Positions 9,497 through 21,289 are shown, counted from the stretch's first letter. The stretch: 64,000 nucleotides of DNA from Kitasatospora sp. CB01950 (GCF_001905465.1 NZ_LISX01000008.1:164280-228279); one strand, 5' to 3'. Numbers and translations: made by a program. The notes: generated by a model from the letters alone, not told the origin.

Positions 9497-10068
9497 GCGA
9501 CAGCCACCGCCACTCCGCCCGGGTGACCGGGAGTCCGCCGCCAGGTGCGCAGCCCGTATCCGCACAGCCCGAGGAACAGCACGTACACCGCGGCGGTCGG
9601 GTACAGCCCCTTCGCCACATACAGCGGTATGTAGATCAGATCAGCGGCCATCCACAGGTACCAGGTCTCGATCCGCTTGGTGTTCAGCAGCCACTGCGCG
9701 GCCAGCGACAGCGCGGTGGTGAGCGCGTCCCAGAACGGCGCGGTGTCGTGAACGGCCGTCAGCAGCCAGGTGAGCAGCGCGGTGGCGGGCACCACCGCCG
9801 CGATCGCGACGCCGATCGCGCGCGGGCCGCCGCGGCGGACCTCCAGCCGTCCGCCGGCGGTGTCGCGCCGCAGCCACTGCCACCAGCCGTGCGCGCCGAG
9901 CGCCAGGAAGACCACCTGCAGCCCGGCGTCCGCGTAGAGGCCGGCGGTGCCGAACACCACCAGGAAGAAACCGTTGTTGGCGATGCCCACCGGGAAGGTC
10001 CAGACGTTGGTCCGCACCGTCAGCCATACGCATATCGCGCCGGTGACGAACCCCAGCCACTCCGTCAT
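9493..10068 (-). CDS. pnuC: PnuC-type nicotinamide riboside transporter
   Basis: A 191-residue polytopic membrane protein of the PnuC facilitator family, which imports nicotinamide riboside for trapping by phosphorylation. Hydrophobic helices are spread across the chain. Family signatures are the early WLTVRTNVWTFPVGIANNGFF segment, the WWQWLRR loop and the C-terminal NTKRIETWYLWMAADLIYIPLYVAKGL region; the W-x-x-W residues of the substrate path are recognisable. It starts at ATG 10068 with GAGGAG just upstream and overlaps nadR by ATGA. The pair predicts a scavenging route that bypasses de novo NAD synthesis. A possible -10 box and a short inverted repeat lie 20-40 bp upstream. Confidence 0.9.
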   Translation of the reverse strand: MTEWLGFVTGAICVWLTVRTNVWTFPVGIANNGFFLVVFGTAGLYADAGLQVVFLALGAHGWWQWLRRDTAGGRLEVRRGGPRAIGVAIAAVVPATALLTWLLTAVHDTAPFWDALTTALSLAAQWLLNTKRIETWYLWMAADLIYIPLYVAKGLYPTAAVYVLFLGLCGYGLRTWRRTPGHPGGVAVAVA

Positions 10069-10087
10069 GTGCCCTCCTCAGGCTTTG

Positions 10088-10106
10088 CGTCGAAGTGACG
10101 ATAATA
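10088..10106 (-). promoter_or_regulatory. candidate promoter/operator of pnuC-nadR
   Basis: On the minus strand TATTAT (10106-10101) resembles a -10 box 33 nt before the pnuC ATG. It directly abuts the inverted repeat CGTC-N5-GACG at 10088-10100. No convincing -35 box is seen. The position suits a repressor responding to NAD precursors, but the arms are only 4 bp. Confidence 0.35.
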
Positions 10107-10207
10107 GGCCGACCTCCGCCCCCACAAGGCATTTCCCCCGTCCGACCAGGTCCGGGCGCACCGGAAACCGATCGACCGGCTCCGGAAACTGCCACTAGCC
10201 TCGGTCC

Positions 10208-11932
10208 GTGGACGACCCGACCGCCGGCCGAGCCGGCCCCCCAGACTCCCGCAGCCCGCTCCGCTTCCTGTGGTGGCTGGTCCGCAGCCAGCGCCGCCGT
10301 TCACTGGCGGGCACGTTCTACGGCACCGCCTGGATGCTCGGACTGACCGTCCAGCCGTACCTGCTCTCCCGCGCCGTGGACGACGGCCTGCGCCCGGGCC
10401 GGACGGGGGTGGTGCTCGGCTGGTCGGCGGCGATGCTCGGCTTCGGCCTGCTGAACACCGTGCTGGCCTGGTGCCGGCACCGCACCATGACGCTGGTCCG
10501 CAACGACGCGTCCTTCCGCACCATCGCCGTGGTGCTTCGGCACAGCGTGCGGCTCGGCGCGACGCTGCCCCGTCAGGTCTCGGCCGGCGAGGTGGTCACC
10601 ATCGGCATCTCCGACGTGTCCCGGATCGCCATGGCGCTCACCTTCATCGGGCCCGGTGTGGGCGCGGTGATCTGCTACCTGACGGTCGCCGCGATCCTGC
10701 TCACCCTGTCCCCGCTGCTGGCCCTGGTCGTCCTGCTCGGCCTGCCCGTCCTCGCCCTGACCCTTCGCCCCCTGATGGTCCGTCAACAGGCGGCCGAGAG
10801 CCGCTTCCGCGACCACCAGGGCCGCCTGACCGCCCGGTTCGAGGACCTGGCGGGCGGCCTGCGGGTGCTGAACGGCCTGGGCGGCAAGGACGTGTACGCG
10901 GCCCGCTACCGGGCCGACTCCCAGGCGCTGCGCGCCGAGGGCTACCGGGTCGGCTCGGCCGTCAGCTGGATCCAGGCACTCGGCGGCGGCCTCCCGGTGC
11001 TGCTGCTCGCCGCCGTCACCTGGCTCGGCGCCCGCCTCGCCGTCGAAGGCGACCTGACGCCCGGCCAGTTGACGGCGGTGTTCGCGTACGCCGCCGTGCT
11101 GGTCGCCCCGGTGTACTTCCTGATCGAGAACAGCCAGGACATCGGCCGCGCCCTGGTCTGCGCCCGCCGGGTCACCGACTTCCTCCACCTGGCCCCGGAC
11201 CCGGACCACGGAACCGACCGACTCCCGGTCCCCACCGCCGAGTTGATCGACCACGAGTCCGGCGTCCGGCTCGCCCCCGGTGAGCTGACAGTGCTCGCCG
11301 CGGCCCGGCCCGCCGACACCGCCGCCGTCGTCGAACGCCTCGCCCGGCTCGCCCCCGCCGCCACCGTCACCTGGGGCGACACCCCGCTCGCCGACCTGCC
11401 GCTGGCCGACGTCCGGTCCCGGATCACCCTCGCCGAGAACGAGGCGACCCTGTTCGCCGGCACCCTGCGCGAAACCGTCCGCGGCCGCACCGACGCCCCC
11501 GACGAGACCCTGCTGTCCGCCCTGGAGACCGCCGCCGCCCTCGACCTGCTCGGCTCCCTGGGCGGCCGACTCGACGCCCCGATCGCCGCCGACGGCCGCA
11601 ACCTGTCCGGCGGACAGCGCCAACGTCTGTGCCTCGCACGCGCGTTGACCGCCGAACCGGACGTCCTGCTGGCCGTCGAACCGACCTCCGCGGTGGACGC
11701 CCACACCGAGGCCGCGATGGCCGCGGGCCTGCGCGCCGCCCGCGCCGGCCGCACCACCGCCCTCACCAGCACCTCCCCGCTGCTGCTCGACCGGGCCGAC
11801 ACCGTCCACTACCTGGTGGACGGCAAGGTCGCCGCCGTCGGCACCCACCGCGAACTGCTCCGTACCCAGCCCGGCTACCGCTCCCTGGTCACTCGCGGCC
11901 CCGACTCCGAGAACGCCGAGGTGGCCGAATGA
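10208..11932 (+). CDS. ABC exporter subunit with a Walker A-less nucleotide-binding domain
   Basis: A 574-residue ABC half-transporter with six predicted helices in residues 20-320. Its nucleotide-binding domain is strongly degenerate. Where Walker A should be (about residue 364) the sequence reads TVLAAARPADTAAVVERL, with no GxxGxGK. The Q-loop reads LAENEATLF, Walker B ends VLLAVEPTSAVD with a glutamate still present, and the H-loop histidine is missing (LTSTSPLLL). Only the signature LSGGQ at 466-470 is canonical. It can therefore serve only as the signature donor for the partner's ATP site. Start is GTG 10208, with TAGCCT 6 nt upstream and no Shine-Dalgarno, suggesting a leaderless message. 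It overlaps the next gene by ATGA. Confidence 0.87.
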   Translation: MDDPTAGRAGPPDSRSPLRFLWWLVRSQRRRSLAGTFYGTAWMLGLTVQPYLLSRAVDDGLRPGRTGVVLGWSAAMLGFGLLNTVLAWCRHRTMTLVRNDASFRTIAVVLRHSVRLGATLPRQVSAGEVVTIGISDVSRIAMALTFIGPGVGAVICYLTVAAILLTLSPLLALVVLLGLPVLALTLRPLMVRQQAAESRFRDHQGRLTARFEDLAGGLRVLNGLGGKDVYAARYRADSQALRAEGYRVGSAVSWIQALGGGLPVLLLAAVTWLGARLAVEGDLTPGQLTAVFAYAAVLVAPVYFLIENSQDIGRALVCARRVTDFLHLAPDPDHGTDRLPVPTAELIDHESGVRLAPGELTVLAAARPADTAAVVERLARLAPAATVTWGDTPLADLPLADVRSRITLAENEATLFAGTLRETVRGRTDAPDETLLSALETAAALDLLGSLGGRLDAPIAADGRNLSGGQRQRLCLARALTAEPDVLLAVEPTSAVDAHTEAAMAAGLRAARAGRTTALTSTSPLLLDRADTVHYLVDGKVAAVGTHRELLRTQPGYRSLVTRGPDSENAEVAE

Positions 11933-13650
11933 ACACCCTGCCGATCGCCACCACCCGCCAGGTCCGGCAGGCCGCCGTCCGGCTGGTCCGCGAGGACGGC
12001 CGGGCCTTCGCCGCCGTCCTCCTCCTCAACGGCCTCGCCGCCCTGCTCGGCCTGGCCGGGCCCTGGCTGCTCGGCCGGATCATCGACCGGGTCACCCACG
12101 GCGCCACCACCGGCGACATCGACCGTCTCGGCCTGCTGCTGCTCGGCTGCGCCGTCGCCCAGATCCTGATGAACCGCCAGGCCCGCTACCTGGCCCACCG
12201 GTTCGGCGAGCGGGCCGGCGCCCGGGTCCGCGAACAGCTCCTCGACCGGGTCCTCGCCCTGCCCGCCGCCACCGCCGAACGCGCCGGCACCGGCGACCTC
12301 ACCTCCCGCGGCACCACCGACGCCACCGCCGTCGGCGAGACCCTCCGGGACGCCGCGCCGGAACTCTTCGTGGCCGCCGCCCAGGCCCTGTTCGTCCTCG
12401 GCGCGATCCTCACCGTCAGCCCCCTGCTGGGCAGTTGCGGCCTGCTCGGCGTCGTCGGCATCGCCCTCGGCGCCCGCTGGTACCTGCGCCGCGCCCGCGC
12501 CGCCTACCTCGCCGACCGGGCCGCCAACGCCACCCTCGCCGGGACCCTCTCCGCCACGGCGAACGGCGCCCGCACCATCGACGCCCTCGGCCTCCAGCAG
12601 CAGCGCCTCGACGCGGGCCGCGACGCCATCGACACCGCCAACCGCGCCCGGCTGCGCACCCTCCACCTGCGGCTGCGCTTCTTCGCCGTCATCAACCTCT
12701 CGTACACCCTCCCCGTCGTCCTGGTCCTCCCGCTCGGCGCCCTGCTGGTCGCCCACCACACCGTCACCCTCGGCGCCGCCGTCTCCGCCGTCCTGTTCCT
12801 GCGGCGCGTCGAGGAACCCCTCGACACCATCGTCGTGCTGCTCGAATCCGTACAGAGCAGCACCGCCGCGTACGCCCGCGTCGAAGGCCTCGCCGCCACC
12901 CCGGCGCCCGCCCCGACCGCCGACCGCGAACCCGCCGACGACCGCATCCGGGTCACCGACGTCCGCTACGCCTATCCGGACGGGCCCGACGTGCTGCACG
13001 GACTCGACCTCGACCTGCGCCCCGGCGAACGCCTCGCCGTGGTCGGCCCGTCCGGCTCCGGCAAGACCACGCTCGGCCGCCTCCTCGCCGGCATCGACCG
13101 CCCCCGCACCGGCACCATCACCGTCGGCGGCGTGCCGCTCGCCGACCTCTCCCCCGAACGGCTGCGACGTCAGGTCGTCCTGGTCACCCAGGAGCACCAC
13201 GTCTTCCTCGGCACCCTCCGCGACAACCTGCGAATAGCCGCCCCCGACGCCGACGACCCCACCCTGACCGCGGCACTCGACGCCGTCGGCTGGCACCACG
13301 ACCTCCCCGACGGCCTGGACACCGACCTCGGCCCCGCCCACCGCCTCGACGGCGCCCGGGCCCAGCAACTCGCCCTGGCCCGCGTCATCCTGGCCGACCC
13401 CCACACCCTGATCCTCGACGAGGCCACCGCCCTCCTCGACCCCACCGCCGCCCGCAACACCGAACGCGCCCTCGCCGCCACCCTCACCGGCCGCACCGTC
13501 ATCGCCATCGCCCACCGCCTCCACACCGCCCACGACGCCGACCGCGTAGCCGTCCTCACCCAGGGCCACCTCACGGACCTCGGCCCCCACGAGAAGCTCG
13601 TCACCACCGACGGCCCGTACGCCCGCCTCTGGCACTCCTGGCAGGGGTAG
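11929..13650 (+). CDS. ABC exporter subunit with intact ATPase motifs and degenerate signature
   Basis: A 573-residue half-transporter that completes the heterodimer. Walker A is GPSGSGKTT at 373-381, the Q-loop VTQEHHVF, Walker B LILDEATALLD with catalytic glutamate, and the H-loop AHRLHT. The signature is LDGARAQQ instead of LSGGQ. It therefore supplies every catalytic element except the signature, which the upstream subunit provides; the second composite site would have neither. Its ATG overlaps the stop of the upstream gene (ATGA). Two hairpins follow the stop, marking the end of the operon against the convergent glgP gene. Substrate unknown. Confidence 0.88.
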   Translation: MNTLPIATTRQVRQAAVRLVREDGRAFAAVLLLNGLAALLGLAGPWLLGRIIDRVTHGATTGDIDRLGLLLLGCAVAQILMNRQARYLAHRFGERAGARVREQLLDRVLALPAATAERAGTGDLTSRGTTDATAVGETLRDAAPELFVAAAQALFVLGAILTVSPLLGSCGLLGVVGIALGARWYLRRARAAYLADRAANATLAGTLSATANGARTIDALGLQQQRLDAGRDAIDTANRARLRTLHLRLRFFAVINLSYTLPVVLVLPLGALLVAHHTVTLGAAVSAVLFLRRVEEPLDTIVVLLESVQSSTAAYARVEGLAATPAPAPTADREPADDRIRVTDVRYAYPDGPDVLHGLDLDLRPGERLAVVGPSGSGKTTLGRLLAGIDRPRTGTITVGGVPLADLSPERLRRQVVLVTQEHHVFLGTLRDNLRIAAPDADDPTLTAALDAVGWHHDLPDGLDTDLGPAHRLDGARAQQLALARVILADPHTLILDEATALLDPTAARNTERALAATLTGRTVIAIAHRLHTAHDADRVAVLTQGHLTDLGPHEKLVTTDGPYARLWHSWQG

Positions 13651-13651
13651 C

Positions 13652-13703
13652 ACTTCGCGGGTGCGAAGTCAGGGGCTCGTGGAGGTACCCCCACGAGCCC
13701 CTG
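13652..13703. terminator. tandem hairpins including palindromic repeat R2, ABC exporter / glgP junction
   Basis: Two adjacent stem-loops fill the 60-bp gap between convergent genes. A 7-bp stem, ACTTCGC with GCGAAGT (13652-13658, 13663-13669), has a 4-nt loop. A perfect 13-bp stem, CAGGGGCTCGTGG with CCACGAGCCCCTG (13670-13682, 13691-13703), follows. The second is nearly identical to the hairpin at 8379-8413. Confidence 0.75.
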
Positions 13704-13710
13704 AACGCCC

Positions 13711-16386
13711 TTACCTGAGCACCCCGGCCTCCAGGCCCCCCAGCTCCACCGGCACCGCCACCAACCCCAGCTCGGCGATCGACGCCAGTCGCGGATGCGC
13801 GGGAAGCACGCGCACCGTGTACCCGAACGGCCCCGTCCGCGAGAGCTCCAAGTGCCCCTCGTAGCGCAGCCGCCCGTCCAGGTCCGTCCCGCCGGCCGCC
13901 GCGGGCTTGAGCGCCAGGGTCGTCGCCTCGGAGATCCGGTCGCTCTCGTCGACGCGCCCCGCAACCACCTGCACCTCGACGTCCTCCGGCCCGAGCCGCC
14001 CGAGCGCGACCTGCACCCGGAGCGCCAGCGTCGCGCCGAGCTCCTGCGCCTCGCCGACCCCGTCCGCCTCGACGTGCTCCACCCGCACCGCGGGCCACGC
14101 GTCCCGGACCGTCGCCTTCCAGCCCGCCAGCGCCTTCGCGCCGGCGTAGTCGGAGGCCCCGCCCGCCAGCCGCCGTCGCGCCTCCGCCGCCGGAACGTAG
14201 AGGCGCTCGACGTACTCGCGGACCATCCGCCCGGCGAGCACCTTCGGCCCCAGCGTCACCAGCGTGTGCCGGACCATCGAGATCCACCGGTGCGGCAGCC
14301 CGTCCGCCGCGCGGTCGTAGAAGCGTGCGGCGACCTGGTTCTCGATGAGGTCGTAGAGCGCCGCGGCCTCGATGTCGTCGCGCCGCTCGGCCTCCTTGCT
14401 TTCCGGGTCGAGCACGCCCTCGCCGGTGCCGCCGTCCGCGGTGGGGATGGCCCAGCCGTTCTGGCCGTCGTACCACTCGTCCCACCAGCCGTCGAGGATC
14501 GACAGGTTGAGACAGCCGTTCAGCGCGGCCTTCATTCCGGAGGTGCCGCAGGCCTCCAGCGGCCGGAGCGGGTTGTTCAGCCAGACGTCGCAGCCGGGGT
14601 AGAGCGCCGTGGCCATCGCCATGTCGTAGTCCGGCAGGAAGACGATCCGGTGCCGCACGGCGGGGTCGTCGGCGAAGGCGACGAGGTGCTGGATGAGTCG
14701 CTTGCCGCCGTCGTCCGCGGGGTGGGCCTTGCCGGCGACGACGATCTGCACGGGCCGTTCGGGGTGCAGCAGCAGGGCGCGCAGCCGGGCCGGGTCGCGG
14801 AGCATCAGGGTGAGCCGCTTGTAGGACGGGACGCGCCGGGCGAAGCCGATGGTGAGGACGTCGGCGTCGAGGACCGTGCCGGTCCAGCCGAGTTCGGCGT
14901 CGCCCGCGCCGCGCTGCTGCCAGGAGGCGCGGAGGCGTCGGCGGGCCTCGTCGACGAGTTGGGCGCGCAGGGTGCGGCGCAGTTCCCAGACCTCGGCGTT
15001 GCCGATGCGTTCGAGGCCGGTCCACTGGTTGGCGGTGCCGACCGCCATCGCCTGTTCGGCGCGTTCCTGGCCGATCTCGGTGGCACCGAGGCGGACCACG
15101 GCGGGGTCGATCCAGGTGGGGGCGTGGACGCCGTTGGTGATCGAGGTGATGGGGACCTCGGGCGCGTCGAAGCCGGGCCACAGGCCGCGGAACATCTCCC
15201 GGCTGACGGCGCCGTGCAGCGTGGACACGCCGTTGGCGCGCTGGGCGAGCCGCAGGCCCATGGCGGCCATGTTGAAGAGCTTCGGGTCGCCGCCGCCCCA
15301 GCTCTCGGCGCCGAGCGCGAGCACCTGCTCGACGGGCACGCCGGGCAGCGCGGCGTCGCCGCCGAAGTGGCGGGCGATCAGCTCCCGGTCGAAGCGGTCG
15401 ATGCCGGCGGGGACGGGCGTGTGGGTGGTGAAGACGGTGCCGGCCCGGACGGCTTCGAGGGCGTCGGCGAAGCCGAGGCCGGGGTGGGCGGCGGTGAGTT
15501 CGGAGATGCGTTCCAGGCCGAGGAAGCCGGCGTGGCCCTCGTTGGTGTGGAACACCTCGGGTTCGGGGTGTCCGGTGAGCCGGGCGTAGGTGCGGACGGC
15601 GCGGACGCCGCCGATGCCGAGCAGTATTTCCTGCAGCAGCCGGTGTTCGCTGCCGCCGCCGTAGAGGCGGTCGGTGACGTCGCGTTCGGCGGGGCTGTTG
15701 GCCTCGATGTCGGAGTCGAGCAGCAGCAGCGGGACCCGGCCGACCTGGGCGCGCCAGACCTGGGCGGCGAGGGTGCGGCCGCCGGGCAGGGCGAGGTCGA
15801 TCCGGCAGGGGGTGCCGTCGGCCTCGCGGAGCAGGGTGACGGCGAGCGCGTCGGGGTCGAGCAGCGGGTAGCGCTCCTGCTGCCAGCCGTCGCGGCTGAG
15901 CGACTGGCGGAAGTAGCCGTGGCGGTAGAAGAGCCCGACGCCGATGATCGGGACGCCGAGGTCGGAGGCGGCCTTGAGGTGGTCGCCGGCCAGGATGCCG
16001 AGGCCGCCGGAGTACTGCGGGAGGGCGGCGGCGATGCCGTACTCGGGCGAGAAGTAGGCGATGCCGGCGGGCAGCCCGCCCTCGGGGTCGGCGGACTGGT
16101 ACCAGCGCGGTCCGGTGAGGTAGTCGCGCAGGTCGTCGGCCAGGTCGCCGAGCCGCCGCAGGAAGCGCCGGTCGGTGGCGAGGGCGGCCAGTCGGGCCGC
16201 GGGGACTTCGCCGAGCAGTCGGACCGGGTCCTCCCCGACGGCGGCCCAGACGTCCGGGTCGACGGAGCGGAACAGCTCCCTGGTCTCCGGGTGCCAGGAC
16301 CATCGGAGGTTCAGCGCGAGCTCGTGCAGTGGCTGCAGTTGTTCGGGCAGGACGGTGCGGACGGTGAACCTGCGGATTGCCTTCAC
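13711..16386 (-). CDS. glgP: alpha-glucan (glycogen/maltodextrin) phosphorylase
   Basis: An 891-residue GT35 phosphorylase that releases glucose-1-phosphate from alpha-1,4-glucan ends. The N-terminal 110 or so residues (LNLRWSWHPETRELFRSVDPDVW) are the DUF3417 region typical of the long actinobacterial type. The pyridoxal-phosphate site is visible as EACGTSGMKAALNGCLNLSILDGWWDE, with the Schiff-base lysine in SGMK. Start is GTG 16386; the minus-strand box TACGCT (16399-16394) lies 7 nt upstream, again suggesting a leaderless mRNA. It is divergent from the glgE operon, so breakdown and synthesis of glucan are encoded back to back. This assignment is firm. Confidence 0.95.
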   Translation of the reverse strand: MKAIRRFTVRTVLPEQLQPLHELALNLRWSWHPETRELFRSVDPDVWAAVGEDPVRLLGEVPAARLAALATDRRFLRRLGDLADDLRDYLTGPRWYQSADPEGGLPAGIAYFSPEYGIAAALPQYSGGLGILAGDHLKAASDLGVPIIGVGLFYRHGYFRQSLSRDGWQQERYPLLDPDALAVTLLREADGTPCRIDLALPGGRTLAAQVWRAQVGRVPLLLLDSDIEANSPAERDVTDRLYGGGSEHRLLQEILLGIGGVRAVRTYARLTGHPEPEVFHTNEGHAGFLGLERISELTAAHPGLGFADALEAVRAGTVFTTHTPVPAGIDRFDRELIARHFGGDAALPGVPVEQVLALGAESWGGGDPKLFNMAAMGLRLAQRANGVSTLHGAVSREMFRGLWPGFDAPEVPITSITNGVHAPTWIDPAVVRLGATEIGQERAEQAMAVGTANQWTGLERIGNAEVWELRRTLRAQLVDEARRRLRASWQQRGAGDAELGWTGTVLDADVLTIGFARRVPSYKRLTLMLRDPARLRALLLHPERPVQIVVAGKAHPADDGGKRLIQHLVAFADDPAVRHRIVFLPDYDMAMATALYPGCDVWLNNPLRPLEACGTSGMKAALNGCLNLSILDGWWDEWYDGQNGWAIPTADGGTGEGVLDPESKEAERRDDIEAAALYDLIENQVAARFYDRAADGLPHRWISMVRHTLVTLGPKVLAGRMVREYVERLYVPAAEARRRLAGGASDYAGAKALAGWKATVRDAWPAVRVEHVEADGVGEAQELGATLALRVQVALGRLGPEDVEVQVVAGRVDESDRISEATTLALKPAAAGGTDLDGRLRYEGHLELSRTGPFGYTVRVLPAHPRLASIAELGLVAVPVELGGLEAGVLR

Positions 16387-17030
16387 GGCTTGAAGCGTAG
16401 ACCCGCGGATACGTCTGATCGGTCGTCAACGTGCGGTCGCTGCACCCGTTCGGAGCAGCGTTGAGATCGTTCCGGGCGCGTGGTGGCAAATGACGGCGCA
16501 CGGAGGGCGCAGGCTGGGAAAAGACGCGCCGTCGGGTGTGAACTTCTGGGAACGGAGGTGTTGCGGGTGCCTGTTTCGGCCCGGTCCACCGGCTGAAACC
16601 GCGCGCCTACCGCGTCGTAGCCCTTGCCGGTGGTGCGAGGATGCAACAAGGTCGTGGGTGCCGCCGGTGCACGATCGGACGATCGTTCCCCCGCTGCCTC
16701 CGGCCGGTGCAGGTCCGGTTTTGACGTGCCCTCACACCCCTTAGCCCATTCGGCCCCTGTCGCCGTGCCTTCGCGTGTCCTTGTGCTCCGACCGGTCGTT
16801 CCCCGGTGGGTTGGGTCATGCGAGGGCGTGCACCGAGCGGCGCGCGCCGGGGTATGTGCGCTCTTCGACGCGGCGGGCTCGCTGCGGCGGTCGGCGGGCG
16901 GGGTTTGCCGGGTCCGTCGACACGGGGCCGGTTCGGGCCGCACGTCCTTCCTCACCCAGTAGTCCTCCCGGTACTCTCCCGGCGTCGCCCGCCGGGCAGA
17001 GCTGCCGCCGATCTCGGGCAGGAGCTTGGC
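16387..17030. other. 644-bp divergent intergenic region, glgP / glgE operon
   Basis: The longest gene-free stretch of the window. Short open frames in it have no recognisable protein and no good ribosome-binding site. It carries the leaderless-type TACGCT box of glgP. Just before 17031 it carries the glgE ribosome-binding site AGGAG (17020-17024). TACTCT-like hexamers near 16972 are possible glgE -10 boxes but are not convincing. No riboswitch or strong palindrome was recognised. Confidence 0.55.
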
Positions 17031-19306
17031 ATGCACGGCGACACGCGGGACCAGTCCACGGTACCGACGGACCACACCCCTGACGGACCGTCGACCGGGG
17101 AGCCCCCGGTGCCGGCCCCGCGCACCGCGGCGGCCCGCAGGCGGGCGGCCGCACCGGCCGCGAAGCGTGCGGCCGCCCCGCGCAAGGCCGCGTCGAAACG
17201 GACCACCACCGTCAGGTCCGCCGCGGCCCCGCCGACCGGCGCGCCTTCGGCCACCGCACCCACTGCGCCCACCGCCGGCACCACCTCCTCCCCCCGCAAG
17301 TCCCCGGCCGCCCGGCCGGCCCGCACCGCCCGCACGACGACAGAGAGCGACACCGTGATCGGCCGCATCCCCGTGCTTGACGTGACCCCGCTCGTCGACG
17401 CCGGCCGGCGTCCGGCCAAGGCCGTGGAGGGCGAACGCTTCCTGGTCTCCGCGACGGTGTTCCGCGAGGGCCACGACGCGGTGGGGGCCAATGTGGTGCT
17501 GCGCGATCCGCGCGGCCGCTCCGGCCCGTGGACGCCGATGCGCGAGCTGTCCGAGGGCAGCGACCGCTGGGGCGCGTACGTGACGCCGACCGCGACGGGC
17601 CGCTGGTCGTACCTGGTGGAGGCGTGGAGCGACCCGGTGGCGACCTGGCGCAAGCACGCCGCGGTGAAGCTGCCGGCCGGGATCGACACCGCGCTGGTGC
17701 TGGAGGAGGGCGCCCAGCTGCTGGAACGCGCGGCGGCCGGGGTGCCGAAGAAGGAGGGCCGGGCCCAGGTGCTGGCCGCGGTGGACGCGCTGCGCGACGC
17801 CGGCCTGCCGCCGCTGAGCCGCTACGCGGCGGCGCTGGTGCCGGAGGTGACGGCGCTGCTGGACCGCTTCCCGCTGCGCGAGCTGCTCTCGGCGACCCGT
17901 CCGCAGCCGCTCCAGGTGGACCGCAAGCGGGCGCTGTTCGGCGCCTGGTACGAGTTCTTCCCGCGCTCGGAGGGCGCGGTGGTGGACCCGAGCGGCGTGC
18001 AACCGCCGGTCTCCGGCACCTTCCGGACGGCCGCCGAACGCCTGCCCGCGGTCGCCGCGATGGGCTTCGACGTGGTCTACCTGCCGCCGATCCACCCGAT
18101 CGGCCGGGCCCATCGCAAGGGTCCGGACAACTCCCTGACGGCCGGTCCGCAGGATGTCGGCTCGCCGTGGGCGATCGGCTCCCCGGAGGGCGGCCACGAC
18201 GCCGTCCACCCCGACCTCGGCACCATCGAGGACTTCGACCACTTCGTCGCGGAGGCCGGCGCGCTGGGCCTCGAAGTGGCCCTGGACTTCGCCCTGCAGT
18301 GCTCGCCGGACCACCCGTGGGTGCACAAGCACCCCGAGTGGTTCAGCCACCGCGCGGACGGCACCATCGCGTACGCCGAGAACCCGCCGAAGAAGTACCA
18401 GGACATCTACCCGGTCAACTTCGACCAGGACTTCGACGGCATCGTCCGCGAGACGGTGCGAATCCTGCGCTTCTGGATGGGCCACGGGGTGCGGATCTTC
18501 CGCGTCGACAACCCGCACACCAAGCCGGTCAACTTCTGGGAGAAGGTGCTCGCGGACATCGCCCGCACCGACCCCGACGTGATCTTCCTCGCCGAGGCAT
18601 TCACCCGCCCGGCGATGATGAACACCCTCGGCAAAGTCGGCTTCCACCAGTCCTACACGTACTTCACCTGGCGCAACGACAAGGCCGAGCTCACCGAGTA
18701 CCTGAGCGGGCTGACCGGCGAGGCCGCCGCCTGGATGCGGCCGAACTTCTTCGCCAACACCCCGGACATCCTGCCCGAGTACCTGCAGACCGGCGGCCCG
18801 GCGGCGTTCGCGGTGCGCGCCGTGCTGGCGGCGACGCTGTCGCCGACCTTCGGGGTGTACGCGGGCTTCGAGCTGTTCGAGAACGAGCCCGCGAAGCCCG
18901 GCTCGGAGGAGTACCTGCACTCGGAGAAGTACGAGCTGCGCCCCCGCGACTGGACCCGCCCGGACTCCCTCGCGCCGCTGCTCACCGCCCTGAACCGGCT
19001 GCGCCGCCGGCACCCCGCGCTCCAGCAGCTGCGGGACCTGTGCTTCCACCCCGTCGACAACGAGTGGATCATCGCGTTCTCGAAGAGCGCCGTCACCGAG
19101 GACGGCCTGGAAGACCGGGTGATCTGCGTGGTCAACCTGGACCCGCACCACGTCCAGGAGGCCACCGTCACGCTCGACGTGCCGGGGCCGCTGACGGTGC
19201 ACGACGAGCTGACCGGCGCGACGTACGCCTGGGGCCGTCACAACTACGTCCGGCTCGATCCCTCTACCGGGCCGGCCCACCTCCTCACGGTTCGGAGGAA
19301 CCCGCA

Positions 19307-19310
<4 letters not shown>
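17031..19310 (+). CDS. glgE: alpha-1,4-glucan:maltose-1-phosphate maltosyltransferase
   Basis: A 759-residue GH13 enzyme that extends alpha-glucan with maltosyl units from maltose-1-phosphate. Catalytic residues are visible: nucleophile D493 in RIFRVDNPHTKP, acid/base E522 in FLAEAFTRP, and D579 in FANTPDIL. Start: ATG 17031 is preceded by AGGAG with 6-nt spacing. The core resembling characterised GlgE begins near residue 109 (GRIPVLDV). The first 108 residues are therefore an extra low-complexity Ala/Pro/Arg/Lys/Thr tail; a GTG near 17355 would remove it but lacks such a site. First gene of the glgE-treS-mak-glgB operon; its GTGA overlap couples it to treS. Confidence 0.94.
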
Positions 19311-21025
<1,715 letters not shown>

Positions 21026-21289
21026 CGGCAGGGGCTGCACGCCCGTGCACCGAAGATCCCGCAGGCCCCGATCGGGACACCCCTTCCGCGGGCGCGCGAA
21101 TCGTTCCGCGCGCCCCCGGAGGTCTTCGCACCACCGCGTACGGAGAACAGCCCAACGGCCATCCACACGAAGGCGTGACACCGAGCCCGCGGCTCGCGTG
21201 CCGTCGCCGCCGCGCCGTCGAAATCCGGAAGAGTGAAGGGCCCGGCCACGACCCGTCGGGCAGTCGCCCGCTTCCGGGGAAAGGGAGTC
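21026..21289. other. 264-bp gap between treS and mak
   Basis: Unusually long for an otherwise tightly packed operon. I see no protein of credible composition and no strong terminator. AAGGGAG just before 21290 is the mak ribosome-binding site. An internal promoter for mak-glgB could sit here but none is obvious. Confidence 0.4.

Noticed and set aside
16490..16962. Small open frames in the glgP-glgE intergenic region
   Set aside because: No ribosome-binding site, no recognisable domain, and atypical residue mix; all overlap each other on both strands.
16383..19280. 965-residue minus-strand open frame opposite glgE
   Set aside because: Antisense shadow of a gene with intact GH13 catalytic residues.
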